Shown here: positions 43,490 to 54,500 of the stretch, in pieces
Position numbering within the stretch: the first letter of the stretch is position 1
Layout: each line of letters opens with the position of its first letter
From: an uncultured Lacinutrix sp.
GTDB taxonomy: Bacteria > Bacteroidota > Bacteroidia > Flavobacteriales > Flavobacteriaceae
Length of the DNA: 54,687 bases
Assembly: GCF_947500325.1 (NCBI RefSeq)
Contig: NZ_CANMRQ010000023.1
Coordinates: forward strand, 1 to 54,687
Direction: 5' to 3'
Translations under genes and position numbers: made by a program
The notes under the pieces: generated by a model
The model's input: the letters and a program-made list of their open reading frames with translations, nothing else
What the model was told of the DNA's origin: nothing
Database searches by the model: none

Positions 43490-44737
43490 ATGGTAAGATT
43501 TTTATTTGAAAGAGATACGTGGCAAGAAGTCTATGACAGTTTAACAAAAAATAAACTGCGAACAGTGCTAACTATGGTTGGTGTTTGGTGGGGTATTTTA
43601 TTGCTTATAGGCTTATTGGGTTCAGCAAGAGGATTAGAAAATTCATTTAATAGACTCTTTGGTAGTTTTGCGACCAATAGTGTTTTTGTTTGGGCACAAA
43701 GCACCAGCAAACCATTTAAAGGATTTCAAGAAGGGAGACAAGTGAAGTTGTCAATAAGTGACGCTGAGAAAATAGAAGAAAATGTCGAAGGGATTGAATT
43801 TGTTGTACCAAGAAGTCAAAGTCAAGCATTAGTAGTTCATGATTTTTTATCTGGAAATTTTGGTGTAAGTGGTGATTATCCATTACTAGATAAAGTTCAG
43901 AAAAAGAAAATGATGAAAGGTCGTTTTATTAATCAAATAGATATTGAAGAGAATAGAAAAGTAGCGGTCATTTCAGAAGATATTTATAAACAACTATTCA
44001 AGAAGGATGAAGAAATGTTAGGCGAGTATATTCAGCTTAATGGAATGAACTTTAAGGTTGTTGGTATGTTTGAGACAGGTAATGTTAATATGGGACCAAG
44101 GAGTGATATTCATATCCCTTTTACAACATTTCAACAAATTTATAATATGGGAGAAGAAATTGGTTGGATGATGATTACTGGAAAACCAGAATACGATATT
44201 GCTCAAATTGAAAGTGATGCAAAACTCTTACTTAAGAATTTAAACCAAATTCATCCAGATGATAAACGTGCCTTTGGTGGTTTTAACCTAGGAAAAGAAT
44301 TTGCAAAAGTAACGGGGTTTTTAAAAGGGATGCAATTCTTGACTTGGTTTGTGGGTATAGCGACTTTAATAGCAGGAGTTTTTGCTATTGGAAATATATT
44401 ATTAATTACTGTAAAAGAACGTACCAAAGAAATAGGAGTAAGACGGGCATTAGGAGCTACACCTTTCGAAATTAAAAGGCAAATTATTTTAGAAGCCGTT
44501 TTTATAACAATTATTGCTGGGCTTATGGGGATTATAAGTGGAGGCTTAATATTAATGTTATTAGATTCCTCATTTGGTCTAGGGTCAGAAACCGAAGTTT
44601 TAATTAATGCTTCTGTTTCAATTGCTGTAGTATTTATTGCATTAATAATATTGGTAGTATTAGGAACTTTAATAGGTTTAATACCTGCTAATAAAGCAAC
44701 AAGTGTAAAGCCTATTGATGCATTAAGAGAAGAATAA
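43490..44737 (+). CDS. ABC exporter permease 2 (MacB/FtsX type)
   Basis: 415 residues. Same layout as permease 1: helix VGVWWGILLLIGLLGSARGL, periplasmic MacB_PCD domain and FtsX domain with ITVKERTKEIGVRRALGATPFEI, then LIPANKATSVKPIDALREE. It is one base downstream of permease 1. It differs enough to be a distinct subunit rather than a recent duplicate. Confidence 0.92.
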   Translation: MVRFLFERDTWQEVYDSLTKNKLRTVLTMVGVWWGILLLIGLLGSARGLENSFNRLFGSFATNSVFVWAQSTSKPFKGFQEGRQVKLSISDAEKIEENVEGIEFVVPRSQSQALVVHDFLSGNFGVSGDYPLLDKVQKKKMMKGRFINQIDIEENRKVAVISEDIYKQLFKKDEEMLGEYIQLNGMNFKVVGMFETGNVNMGPRSDIHIPFTTFQQIYNMGEEIGWMMITGKPEYDIAQIESDAKLLLKNLNQIHPDDKRAFGGFNLGKEFAKVTGFLKGMQFLTWFVGIATLIAGVFAIGNILLITVKERTKEIGVRRALGATPFEIKRQIILEAVFITIIAGLMGIISGGLILMLLDSSFGLGSETEVLINASVSIAVVFIALIILVVLGTLIGLIPANKATSVKPIDALREE

Positions 44738-44788
44738 ATAAATCAATCAAAATACAAAAAACAACCAACTAAGAAAATCATATTTGAA

Positions 44789-45904
44789 ATGAAAAAAATA
44801 TTAAAAATCGTAGTAGTATTAGGATTACTAGTAGCCTTGGTTATGGTACTAAGTTATTTTAAAAAATCTAATGAAAAATCTATCGAAGAATTTAAAGTGT
44901 CTGAACCATTCTATACCTCTTTAAAGACTAAAACGGTTGCTACTGGTAAATTAAATCCAGAAGAAGAAGTTGAACTAAAGCCTCAGATTTCTGGAATTAT
45001 AGATAAAATTTTAGTAGAAGAAGGTGATATTGTTAAAAAAGGCGATCTTATAGCTAAAATTAGAGTAGTACCAAACGAGCAAAGTTTAGTAGGTGCAAAT
45101 GGTGAAATAGCTAATTCTAAAATTTCTTATAATAATTCAAAAACAATCTACGATAGAAACAAAAATTTATTTGATAAAGGTGTGATTTCTAGACAAGATT
45201 TTGAGAATAGTGAATTAGCATTAAATCAAGCAAAACAAAGATTAGATCAAGCACAAAATAACTATCAAATTATTAAAAGGGGATCATTATCTGGTGGCGG
45301 TTCTGCAAATACAAGTATTACAGCATTAATTCCTGGTACAATATTAGAAATCCCAATTCGAGAAGGAGATCAAGTCATTCAAAGTAATAACTTTAATGCT
45401 GGTACTACAATTGCTACAATTGCAGATATGAGTAAAATGATTTTTGAAGGAAAAGTTGATGAAGCTGAAGTTGGTAAATTAGAAGAAGGAAAAGAAATTA
45501 AAGTTATATTAGGAGCTATTAATGAAAAAGAATTTCCTGCTAAATTAACATTTGTTGCGCCTAAAGGACAAGAAGAAAATGGTGCAGTTCAATTTACTAT
45601 TAAAGCAGATGTAACCGTAGAGCAGTCAACAAAAATTAGAGCAGGTTATAGTGCTAATGCAGAAATAGAAATGGAGAGTAAAGATAGTGTGTTGGTGGTA
45701 AAAGAGTCTTTATTACAATTTAATAGAATTACAGAAAAACCTTTTGTTGAAATTCAAAAGGAAGATAATTCTTTTGAGAAAAAGAACGTAATCCTTGGGA
45801 TTTCTGATGGTATTAATGTAGAGATTACTGAAGGAGTAGAAGAAGGAGATAAAATAAAAGTATGGAATAAAGCATCAAAAGAAGATAACGAAGATGAAGA
45901 TTAA
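44789..45904 (+). CDS. Periplasmic adaptor (HlyD/MacA family) of the ABC exporter
   Basis: 371 residues. N-terminal anchor (IVVVLGLLVALVMVLSYF), a lipoyl-like half (VELKPQISGIIDKILVEEGDIVKKGDLIAKI), an alpha-hairpin (about 105-165, SRQDFENSELALNQAKQRLDQ) and a second lipoyl half plus beta-barrel (LIPGTILEIPIREGDQVI). The C-terminal tail is acidic. It bridges the permease pair with the TolC-like channel encoded by the next gene, which it overlaps by 11 bases. Confidence 0.93.
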   Translation: MKKILKIVVVLGLLVALVMVLSYFKKSNEKSIEEFKVSEPFYTSLKTKTVATGKLNPEEEVELKPQISGIIDKILVEEGDIVKKGDLIAKIRVVPNEQSLVGANGEIANSKISYNNSKTIYDRNKNLFDKGVISRQDFENSELALNQAKQRLDQAQNNYQIIKRGSLSGGGSANTSITALIPGTILEIPIREGDQVIQSNNFNAGTTIATIADMSKMIFEGKVDEAEVGKLEEGKEIKVILGAINEKEFPAKLTFVAPKGQEENGAVQFTIKADVTVEQSTKIRAGYSANAEIEMESKDSVLVVKESLLQFNRITEKPFVEIQKEDNSFEKKNVILGISDGINVEITEGVEEGDKIKVWNKASKEDNEDED

Positions 45905-47222
45905 TAATATAAAAATACTAGCGTTAAGTTTTTTACTTACTTGCACAGCTTACAGTCAAGATAAAGTATGGTCATTACAAGAATGTGTAAACCATGCTTT
46001 AGAGAATAATATATCGGTATTACAAGCTCAAAATACATTGTTATCTAATGAGCAGGATATTATTTCTTCTAAAGGTTCTTTTTTACCATCAGTAAATGGA
46101 AGTTTAGGTCATAGTTTGTCTTTAGGTAATGCAGAAGTGTTTCCGGGACAGTTTGTAGATAGAACTTCTAATAGTACAAATATTGGAATAGGAGCAAATC
46201 AAACAATATTTAATGGTTTTAGATTAACTAATTTATATAAGCAGTCTCAATTAAATTTAGAAACGAATAAGCTTGAATTGTCTAGAATTAAAGATGATAT
46301 TTCTCTTAATGTTGTTAATGCTTATTTAAATATCTTATTTAATAAAGAAAATTTAGAAACAGCCAAAGCACAATATGAATTTACCAAAAAACAATTAGAG
46401 CGTGTTAAAGAACTTGTAGATGCTGGAGTACAACCTAGAGCAAATATATATGATTCTGAAGCTACTTTAAGTCGTGACTTACAAAGTGTAACAGTTGCAG
46501 AAAATAGTTATGAATTATCATTGTTAACATTATCTCAATTATTACAAGTAGATTTTAATGGTTTTGATGTAGAAGTCATTGAAATTGATAATCCAACGGC
46601 AGAGTTAATGTATGATGATGTAACACCAATTTTAAATTACGCTATAGAAAATAGGAGCGAAATTAAAGTGGCGGAAAAAAATATTGAGCAATCAGTATTA
46701 AGCACAGAAATATCAAAAAGTGGTTTTTATCCTTCGGTTACTGCTGGATATAGTTTTGGATCTAATGCCTTTTATACTAATTTATTTGATACAGAAGATA
46801 CTTTTTTAAATCAATTAAATGACCAGAAAGCGCATAGTTTTAGGTTAAGTGTTAATATTCCTATTTTTTCTGGATTTCAAAATAAAACGGCGGTAGCAAA
46901 ATCTAAGATTCAAGAAGAAAATGCTAAATTAAGTTTAGACCAAACAAAATTAACTTTAGAATCTAATATTCAACGTGCTTTTACAGATGCTAAGTCAGCA
47001 TTTAGAGCATACGATGCAGCAAAAGCATCTTTAGAATCACAAGAACTTGCATTTAATAACTCGAAAGAACGATATGATATTGGTGCTATGAATGCTTTCG
47101 ATTTAGAACAATCTCGATTAGCATTAGTAAATGCACAAGCGTCTTTAATTAATGCTAAATATGATTTTGTTTTTAAAACAAAAGTGTTAGATTTCTACCT
47201 TGGAAAACCAATAACACAATAA
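45894..47222 (+). CDS. TolC-family outer-membrane efflux protein
   Basis: 442 residues. The signal peptide ends CTAYS/Q. Two OEP repeats: the first with LQECVNHALENNISVLQAQ and LSLNVVNAYLNILFNKENLE-like helices, the second with LNYAIENRSEIKVAEKNIEQ and SFRLSVNIPIFSGFQNKTAV. It is the outer-membrane channel of the exporter encoded upstream. tsaB starts one base after the stop. Confidence 0.94.
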   Translation: MKINNIKILALSFLLTCTAYSQDKVWSLQECVNHALENNISVLQAQNTLLSNEQDIISSKGSFLPSVNGSLGHSLSLGNAEVFPGQFVDRTSNSTNIGIGANQTIFNGFRLTNLYKQSQLNLETNKLELSRIKDDISLNVVNAYLNILFNKENLETAKAQYEFTKKQLERVKELVDAGVQPRANIYDSEATLSRDLQSVTVAENSYELSLLTLSQLLQVDFNGFDVEVIEIDNPTAELMYDDVTPILNYAIENRSEIKVAEKNIEQSVLSTEISKSGFYPSVTAGYSFGSNAFYTNLFDTEDTFLNQLNDQKAHSFRLSVNIPIFSGFQNKTAVAKSKIQEENAKLSLDQTKLTLESNIQRAFTDAKSAFRAYDAAKASLESQELAFNNSKERYDIGAMNAFDLEQSRLALVNAQASLINAKYDFVFKTKVLDFYLGKPITQ

Positions 47223-47223
47223 T

Positions 47224-47898
47224 TTGGCACTTATACTTAATATAGAAACCACAACAACAAATTGTTCAGTCTCACTTTCCAAAGAAGGTGAGACTTTACT
47301 TTTAAAAGAAGATTATAGTAACAATTATTCTCATGCAGAACGATTGCATGTTTTTATAGAATCACTTTTAAAAGAAGCAAAAATTAATAAATCGGAACTA
47401 GACGCTATTGCAGTAAGTAAAGGTCCTGGATCATATACAGGTTTACGTATTGGAGTTTCAGCAGCTAAAGGCTTGTGTTTTGCTTTAGATATTCCACTAA
47501 TATCTGTATCTACTTTAGAAGCTCTGGCTTATCAAGTTAAAGCTAAAAGCGGAATTATTGTTCCTATGCTGGATGCACGACGTATGGAAGTATATTCAGC
47601 TGTATTTTCAGCATCATATAAAATGCTACGTTCAATAGAAGCACAAATATTAGATGAGTCGTCCTTTAGCGAATATTTAAAATCTGAAACTGTATATTTC
47701 ATTGGAAATGGAGTTGAAAAAACAAAGACTTTAATTAATAATGATAAAGCTGTGTTTATTGAAGGGAAATTACCCTCAGCTAATGAAATGAGTATATTGG
47801 CATACATTAAATACAAAAAAAGCGACACCGAAGATGTCGCTTATTTTGAACCTTATTACCTAAAAGATTTTGTAGCATTAAAGCCTAAATCTAAATAA
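47224..47898 (+). CDS. tsaB: TsaB, tRNA t6A biosynthesis protein
   Basis: 224 residues. The start is TTG 47224 (MALILNIETTTTNCSVSL), one base after the tolC stop; no ATG lies near. Signatures are NYSHAERLHVFIESLL, AIAVSKGPGSYTGLRIGVSAAKGL and SVSTLEALAYQ. TsaB is the inactive-kinase-like partner of TsaD in making N6-threonylcarbamoyladenosine in tRNA. Its 3' end contains a hairpin that serves as terminator for the opposing mscS gene. Confidence 0.95.
   Translation: MALILNIETTTTNCSVSLSKEGETLLLKEDYSNNYSHAERLHVFIESLLKEAKINKSELDAIAVSKGPGSYTGLRIGVSAAKGLCFALDIPLISVSTLEALAYQVKAKSGIIVPMLDARRMEVYSAVFSASYKMLRSIEAQILDESSFSEYLKSETVYFIGNGVEKTKTLINNDKAVFIEGKLPSANEMSILAYIKYKKSDTEDVAYFEPYYLKDFVALKPKSK
47815..47841 (-). 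terminator. Terminator of the mscS gene, inside tsaB
   Basis: Read on the minus strand, AGCGACA (47841-47835) pairs with TGTCGCT (47827-47821) around a loop containing C(TTCG)G, followed by a run of T (47820-47815). It lies about 62 bases past the mscS stop within the tsaB coding sequence. Confidence 0.8.
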
Positions 47899-47902
47899 GT
47901 TA

Positions 47903-48715
47903 TTATCCTTCTTTTTGTATTTCAACACTGTGTGGATAAGGTATTTCTATACCAGCAGCATCAAGGGCTTCTTTACATTGTTCTAAAGTACCAAAATAGA
48001 CATCCCAGTAGTCTGCAACACTAGCATATGGCCTAACAGCAAAATCAATAGAGCTTTCAGCTAATGCACTTACGTTAACGCTAGGAGCAGGATCTTTTAA
48101 TACTTTGGGGTTAGACGTTAGAACATTCATTAAAACTTCTTTAGTCTTTTTTATGTCTTCATCATAACCAACACCAATAGTAAGGTCTACTCTTAACTTT
48201 CCTTCTGTTGTATAATTTGTAATGTTACCATTAGATAAAGTACCGTTAGGAATAATAATCTCCTTGTTTGTTGGAGAAACAATTTTAGTTGTGAAAATTT
48301 CAATTTCTTTTACTACACCAAGTTCTCCTTGAGCTTCAATTAAGTCACCAATTTTTATAGGTTTAAAAATCATAAGTAAAACACCTCCAGCAAAGTTTGC
48401 TAAAGAGCCTTGTAAAGCCATACCTATTGCTAAACCTGCAGCAGCTAAAATAGCAGCAAAAGAAGTTGTTTCTACTCCAAGTTTTGCAAGAATTGCAAGA
48501 ATTAATAAGATTTTTAATATCCAGCCAACTAAGTTTAATAAGAACTTTCTAAGGCTTTCATCATAACCTTTTTTGGACATTAGGTTACCAGCAGTTTTTG
48601 TTATTTTTTTAATAATCCAAGAACCTATTATCCATATAATAATAGCGCCAATAATTTTTAATCCATAATCTGATGCAAAGTCTATTCCTTTACTTATCAA
48701 TTTTTCAATATCCAT
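47903..48715 (-). CDS. Small-conductance mechanosensitive channel, MscS family
   Basis: 270 residues. Membrane helices at the N terminus (LKIIGAIIIWIIGSWIIKKI; WILKILLILAILAKLGVET) and the pore helix AAILAAAGLAIGMALQGSLA with the usual Gly/Ala pattern, then the beta domain FKPIKIGDLIEAQGELGVVKEI and a C-terminal alpha/beta vestibule. Releases solutes on hypo-osmotic shock. It is monocistronic and convergent with tsaB (4 bases apart). Confidence 0.94.
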   Translation of the reverse strand: MDIEKLISKGIDFASDYGLKIIGAIIIWIIGSWIIKKITKTAGNLMSKKGYDESLRKFLLNLVGWILKILLILAILAKLGVETTSFAAILAAAGLAIGMALQGSLANFAGGVLLMIFKPIKIGDLIEAQGELGVVKEIEIFTTKIVSPTNKEIIIPNGTLSNGNITNYTTEGKLRVDLTIGVGYDEDIKKTKEVLMNVLTSNPKVLKDPAPSVNVSALAESSIDFAVRPYASVADYWDVYFGTLEQCKEALDAAGIEIPYPHSVEIQKEG

Positions 48716-48835
48716 TTTTTATAATTTTATTATTATTAGTTACTAAATTAATGAGTATGTGTTATTTTTTTATTCTTAGGTTTAAATTATTTTTTAAAAT
48801 CCATGAGAGGCAAATATAATCGTTGAATAGATTTT

Positions 48836-49198
48836 CTAGAACATTTTAAATGCTATACTAATCAAAGCTATTATTGCAGGTACAGCTTGTACATAGAATA
48901 ACTTGATTTTTTTAGTAGAATATGCACCATAAATACCTGCGATAATAACGCAAACTAAGAAAAACATAGATAATCTCATGTCTTTAGTAACTAAAGAAAA
49001 AATAAGTCCTGCAGAAAGAAACCCATTATACAAGCCTTGATTGGCAGCTAATACTTTTGTGTCTTCCGCAAAAGCTTTGTCTTTAAGTCCAAAAGTTTTT
49101 ATTCCTTTAGGTTTTGTCCATAAAAACATTTCAAGAATTAAGAAATAAAAATGTAAAAGTGCTACAAATGCTACAAGTATTATAATTAGTTTTTCCAT
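48836..49198 (-). CDS. DUF1304 family membrane protein
   Basis: 120 residues and four membrane helices. Conserved family features include YFLILEMFLWTKPKGIKTFGL, ANQGLYNGFLSAGLIF and IIAGIYGAYSTKK. Function unknown. It begins 3 bases after the thioredoxin-like gene, so the two are an operon on the minus strand. Confidence 0.9.
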   Translation of the reverse strand: MEKLIIILVAFVALLHFYFLILEMFLWTKPKGIKTFGLKDKAFAEDTKVLAANQGLYNGFLSAGLIFSLVTKDMRLSMFFLVCVIIAGIYGAYSTKKIKLFYVQAVPAIIALISIAFKMF

Positions 49199-49201
49199 GA
49201 T

Positions 49202-51304
49202 TTATTTTTTTATATTATTTAGTGCTTCAATTATATCTTTTGTTGGTTTTTTACAGGTTTTGTTTATGCATACATATATATATGTTTCATTTTCAGTATA
49301 TCTATTTTTAAGTAAAGGTAAATTGTTGTCAATTAAACTTCCAGCAATTATTTTATTTGGTATGTAATGAGAATTTAATTCTTCAATTTTATCTAAAGCT
49401 TCTTCTCCTACTATTGCAACCTCATAAAATGAAGTACTAAAGTTAAGCATTAAATCTAACCAGTTTGAATAAGAAGAGGTATAAGTCTGTATTTCAGGTT
49501 TTATAGTGTTTAACATATTGCTTGAGGTCTCTAAGTAGAATTTATTATCGTAATAATGCGATAATTTAAATAGGTTTTTTGCCATAATAGAATTACTAGC
49601 AGGTATAACATTGTCTCGGTACTCAAACGTTCTAGAGATAAGAGGTTCATCTTTGTTAGAGGTAAAATAGAATAGTTGATTTTTTTTACTAAAGAAAGAA
49701 TCTAAAGAATAATCGGTAAGTGCTTTTGCTGTTTTAAGCCATTTTCCATCCAAAGTAACTTCGTATAATGAGATAAAGGCTTCAATGGTATTAGCATAAT
49801 CTTCTAAAAACCCATTAATATTAGCTTTTCCATTTTTAAAATTATGATATAGGCTGCCATCTTCCTTTATTAGATTATTAAGAATAAAATTAGCATTTTT
49901 CATGGCAATCTTTAAGTAGCTGTCATTTTTTAATGAACGGTAAGCATCTATATAGCCTTTAAGCATAATAGCATTCCATGAGGTTAAAACTTTATCATCT
50001 AACCTTGGTCTACTCCGTTTTTCTCTTTCAGTTAATAAAATGTGTTTCCAATGTTCTTTTTTCTTTTTGAAATTGTCTAATGAAATTTTATGTTTTTTAA
50101 TAAAATCACTGTCGCCTTCTTTTTTAATTAATACATAGTTTTTATGTTCCCAGTAACCATAGTTATTAATATTATAATAATTAGAAAAGAGTTCGTAATC
50201 TTCTTTTAAAAGCACTTTAAGTTCTTCTTTAGTCCAAACATAAAAAGCACCTTCTTCTAATTGCCCCATTTTAGATGAGCTGTCAGCATCTAATGAAGAA
50301 TAAAAAGCACCTTTAGAATTAGTTAATTCTCTTTCTATAAAATCTAAAGTTTCTATTATAACGTTTTTATATAATTGTTTTTTTGTTAACGTATAAGCAT
50401 CGGCGTATAAACTTACTAACTGACCGTTATCGTACAGCATTTTTTCAAAATGTGGTACATGCCACTTTGTATCAACAGAATAACGTGAAAAACCACCACC
50501 AATTTGATCGAAAACTCCACCGTAAGCCATTTGAGTTAGTGTTTTCTCTAGATAAGAAAGAATTTTTTCATTATTACTATGGTAGGCATACCTCAGTAGA
50601 AAATGATGGTTATTAGGCATCATGAATTTTGGAGCACCTTGCATGCCTCCTTTTTGAGTGTCAAAATCTTTAGCCCATTTTTTTACAACAGTATCTATAA
50701 AACTGCTTTCAAAAACTGGAGATTCAGAATTAGCTTTTATAGTATCCATAGCAACAATACCCTGAGTTAGTTTTGTAGCATAATCTTCTAATTTGTCTGG
50801 GTTAGCCTTAAATAACTTTGCGATTTGGTTTAATGCAGAAATCCATTGTTCTTTTTTAAAATACGTACCACCCCAAATAGGTCTTCCATCGGGTAGCGCA
50901 ATAACATTCATGGGCCATCCACCTTGCCCGGTCATTAACTGAACAGCGTTCATGTATATTTGATCTATGTCTGGCCGTTCTTCTCTATCAATTTTTATGT
51001 TTATATAATTAGTATTCATTATATGGGCAACTTCTTCATTCTCAAAACTCTCATGTTCCATAACATGGCACCAATGGCAGGCTGCATAACCTACACTTAT
51101 AATTATAAGCTTATTTTCTTGTTTTGCTTTTTCTAATGTTTTAATATTCCAGGCTTCCCAATTTACAGGGTTATGAGCATGTTGTAATAGATATGGACTC
51201 GTTTCATTTATTAAATTATTAGTGTATTTGTGTTGCATTTTATCATTTTTTTGTCCAAAAGAGCATAAAGAAAAGAGTAAAGAAATGTAAACGATAAGTT
51301 TCAT
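49202..51304 (-). CDS. DUF255/YyaL-type thioredoxin-fold protein with six-hairpin domain
   Basis: 700 residues. The signal peptide ends SLCSFG/Q, which is unusual because most relatives are cytosolic. The N-terminal thioredoxin-like domain carries [20 protein letters not shown] and a [12 protein letters not shown] active-site-like motif, then [13 protein letters not shown] and GQGGWPMNV. The rest (about 190-700) resembles an (alpha/alpha)6 glycosidase-like toroid, with [32 protein letters not shown] and the late [20 protein letters not shown]. Relatives (YyaL, human spermatogenesis-associated 20) have no settled reaction. Co-transcribed with the DUF1304 gene. Confidence 0.9.
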   Translation of the reverse strand: MKLIVYISLLFSLCSFGQKNDKMQHKYTNNLINETSPYLLQHAHNPVNWEAWNIKTLEKAKQENKLIIISVGYAACHWCHVMEHESFENEEVAHIMNTNYINIKIDREERPDIDQIYMNAVQLMTGQGGWPMNVIALPDGRPIWGGTYFKKEQWISALNQIAKLFKANPDKLEDYATKLTQGIVAMDTIKANSESPVFESSFIDTVVKKWAKDFDTQKGGMQGAPKFMMPNNHHFLLRYAYHSNNEKILSYLEKTLTQMAYGGVFDQIGGGFSRYSVDTKWHVPHFEKMLYDNGQLVSLYADAYTLTKKQLYKNVIIETLDFIERELTNSKGAFYSSLDADSSSKMGQLEEGAFYVWTKEELKVLLKEDYELFSNYYNINNYGYWEHKNYVLIKKEGDSDFIKKHKISLDNFKKKKEHWKHILLTEREKRSRPRLDDKVLTSWNAIMLKGYIDAYRSLKNDSYLKIAMKNANFILNNLIKEDGSLYHNFKNGKANINGFLEDYANTIEAFISLYEVTLDGKWLKTAKALTDYSLDSFFSKKNQLFYFTSNKDEPLISRTFEYRDNVIPASNSIMAKNLFKLSHYYDNKFYLETSSNMLNTIKPEIQTYTSSYSNWLDLMLNFSTSFYEVAIVGEEALDKIEELNSHYIPNKIIAGSLIDNNLPLLKNRYTENETYIYVCINKTCKKPTKDIIEALNNIKK

Positions 51305-51561
51305 AAATCAAAGTTAATCATTACTTACCTAATACTAAATAAAGAGAAAGTATAGATATGTTAAAAAAATGAGGTTATGGTAGGGATTTATGTGTTGCAA
51401 TTGTTATACTCGTATAACAATCAAGCAAAATTTGATATTAATCTAAACCAATTATTAGTTATAAACAGTTTAACAGTCATATATAACCGTTGTACTGCTC
51501 ATAAAAACTTAGTAATTATTAGTAATATTGTAATCATTTTGACCACCAAAACTCAATTAAA
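51305..51561. other. Divergent intergenic region before the second adhesin
   Basis: This 257-base AT-rich spacer lies between the minus-strand YyaL-type gene and the plus-strand adhesin. I see no credible ORF, no full TAnnTTTG box close to the adhesin start and no terminator. Confidence 0.4.
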
Positions 51562-54500
51562 ATGAAGAACATTACGCTCATCATCATTCTATTTTTTATT
51601 TCATTAACTGTTACTGCTCAAGATATACTTATGCAGAATGGTACTTTTAATCAATGTTCAGGAACTTTATATGATTCTGGAGGAAGCGCATCTAATTATT
51701 CGAGTGATGAGAATTTTGTCTTAACACTTTGTCCAGATGGACCAGATCAATTTATTCAGATTGCTTTTACTTTCTTTAGTACGCAGCAAAATCTTGATGT
51801 TTTAACTATTTATGATGGTGATGATACCACAGCACCAGTATTAGGAACGTTTTCTGGAGGTGGTGCAGCTAATAATCCTGGGACAATAAGTGCTTCTACT
51901 ACAAGCGCAACAGGATGTATAACACTAGAATTTACTAGTGATGCAACTGGTAATACTATAGGTTGGGCAGCAGATATATCTTGTTTACAGTCTTGTCAAA
52001 CAATAACACCAACAATAGACACTACTGTTCCTGCAGCTACAGCTGGCGTTATTCAAATTCCTGCAGGTGGATCAATAGATTTTACTGGTAGTGCAGTGTT
52101 TTCAGATGATGGAACAGGTGCAACATATAGTTGGATTCCTGGTGACGGAACTGCAGCAGTAAATGGACAAACAGCTACAGTAACTTATAATAATATAGGG
52201 ACTTTTACAACAACCCTTTCTGTAACAGATACAAATCCAACAGGTTGTACAGAAACTACAACTATTACAGTTGAAGTATTAAGTCCATTAGTTATAATAA
52301 ACAACACCACTGATGCAGAGTCTACTTATGATATACAACAGTTAATATCAGATGTTCTAGTATCTGGAGGGTGCTCAGCTGTAGATAATTTTTCTTTCCA
52401 AGTTAATGGAGCTGCTGCGGATACAAATACCAAAAGTTATGGTTATTTTAGAAGAGGAGGAGCTGTCGGCTTTCCTTTTAATGAAGGAGTAATATTGAGT
52501 ACTGGACGGGCGTCTGGAGGAGGGAATACTACGGCTGTTCCTGCTAACCCTAATCCTAGTTTTAATAATGGTCAACCAGGAGATGCAGATTTAGAGGCCG
52601 CACTTGGTCAAACTAATACTAACGATGCCACATTTGTTAAGTTTAATTTTGTGCCTACTGCAGATAGTATTAGCTTCCGATTTGTTATGGCTTCAGAAGA
52701 ATATGACGGTAATACAGAATGTAACTTCGCTGATAGTTTTGCGTTTTTATTAAGGGAAGTAGGTACGGTGCCATACACTAACTTAGCGGTTTTACCAGAT
52801 GGAGTTACACCAGTTAGTGTAACTAACATTAATGGGTCTGCAGTGTGTAATGCAAACCCAGGCTTTTTTGCGGGTTATAATTTGCCAGATACAAACTATG
52901 GCGGAAGGACAGTTGTTTTAACAGCTACAGCAAATGTTTTAGCAAATACAACATATGAAATAAAGCTTGTAGTTGCAGATCAAGGTGATTCTATTTGGGA
53001 TTCAGCGATTTTCCTTGAAGCAGGAAGCTTTAACTTAGGAGGGGATTTAGGAGATGATATAACAATTGCTGCAGGTACAGCCCAATGTGAAGGAGAGATT
53101 GTAACTTTAGATACTCAAACTGATCCAACAGTTCCTCATGTTTGGTATTTAGATGGAGCAGTTATTCCCGGAGAAACAAGCTCTACAGTAGATGTTACAC
53201 AGTCTGGAACATATAGTGTAGATGTAGTATTCGCAGCTTCGTGTACAGCTTCAGATTCAGTAGTTATTGAATTTTTTCCAGGAATTGTTACAGCTACACC
53301 AGATAACTTATTCTTATGTAATCCTGGTACGCCACCATATGTTTTTGACCTAACTCAGAATGATGCTGTAGTTACTGCTGCAGATGCTAACCCTAGTGAT
53401 TTAGTCGTGACTTATTATGAAACTCAAATGGATGCAGATAATGAAACTAGTCCAATACCTAATCCTAATGCTTATAGTTCAAGTGCTGTTATTGGAACGC
53501 CGCAAACAATCTTTATTAGAGTAGAGTATTTAGCGTCAGATTGTTATGAGACAGAGTCTTTTACATTAAATATAACATCGCAACCAGTAATTAATCCAGT
53601 TCTGGACATGGAGTTGTGTGATGATGCTTCAAATGATGATACTGAGCCTTTTGATTTGGAATCACAATCAGCTACTATTTTAGGAGGTCAAATAGCTACA
53701 GATTATACTGTTACTTATCATCTAACTTTAGCAGAAGCAACAGCAGGAACAGGCGCATTAGTTAGTCTTTATAATAATATTGCCAATCCTCAACCAATAT
53801 TTGTTCGTGTAGAGTTAAATAGTGATGCATCATGTGTTAATGTAACAACAAACCCTTTAGGAGAGTTTAATCTTATAGTAAATGAAAGAGACGATGCTAG
53901 TTTTACAACAACGCCAACTTGTGATGGAGGAACTATAAACTCTGTTGTTGTACCAGGTGGAACATATGCTTTTAATCCTTTACCTACAGATACAGCGGTA
54001 ATTGATCCGGTTACAGGAGCTGTTACAAACGGAACTTCTGGTTCTACTTATACTATAGAGTATACAACCAATGGTGTATGCCCATCTACAGGTACAGAAA
54101 CAGTTACAGTTATTACAGCAGATGATTCTACATTTACAATGTTACCAACATGTGATGGAGGTACAGTTGATACGGTTGTTACTCCTGGAGGAACTTATAT
54201 ATTTAATCCATTGCCAACAGATACGGCTGTTATTGACCCTGTAACAGGTACAGTGACTGGTGGAACATCTGGAGCTACCTATACTATTGAATATACTAGT
54301 AATGGAGCATGTCCTACGACGATGACTCAGACAGTTACAGTACTTCCAATAGATGATTCCACATTTACAATGATTCCTACATGTGATGGCGGAACAGTAG
54401 ATTCAGTAGTTACACCTGGCGGAACTTATGTATTTAATCCATTACCTACAGATGCTGCAATAATTGATGCTACTACAGGAACAATAACCAATGGAACATC

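Noticed and set aside
51377-51565. 62-codon plus-strand ORF before the second adhesin
   Set aside because: Composition is random-like and hydrophilic, it overlaps the adhesin start, and it has no recognisable domain or start context.
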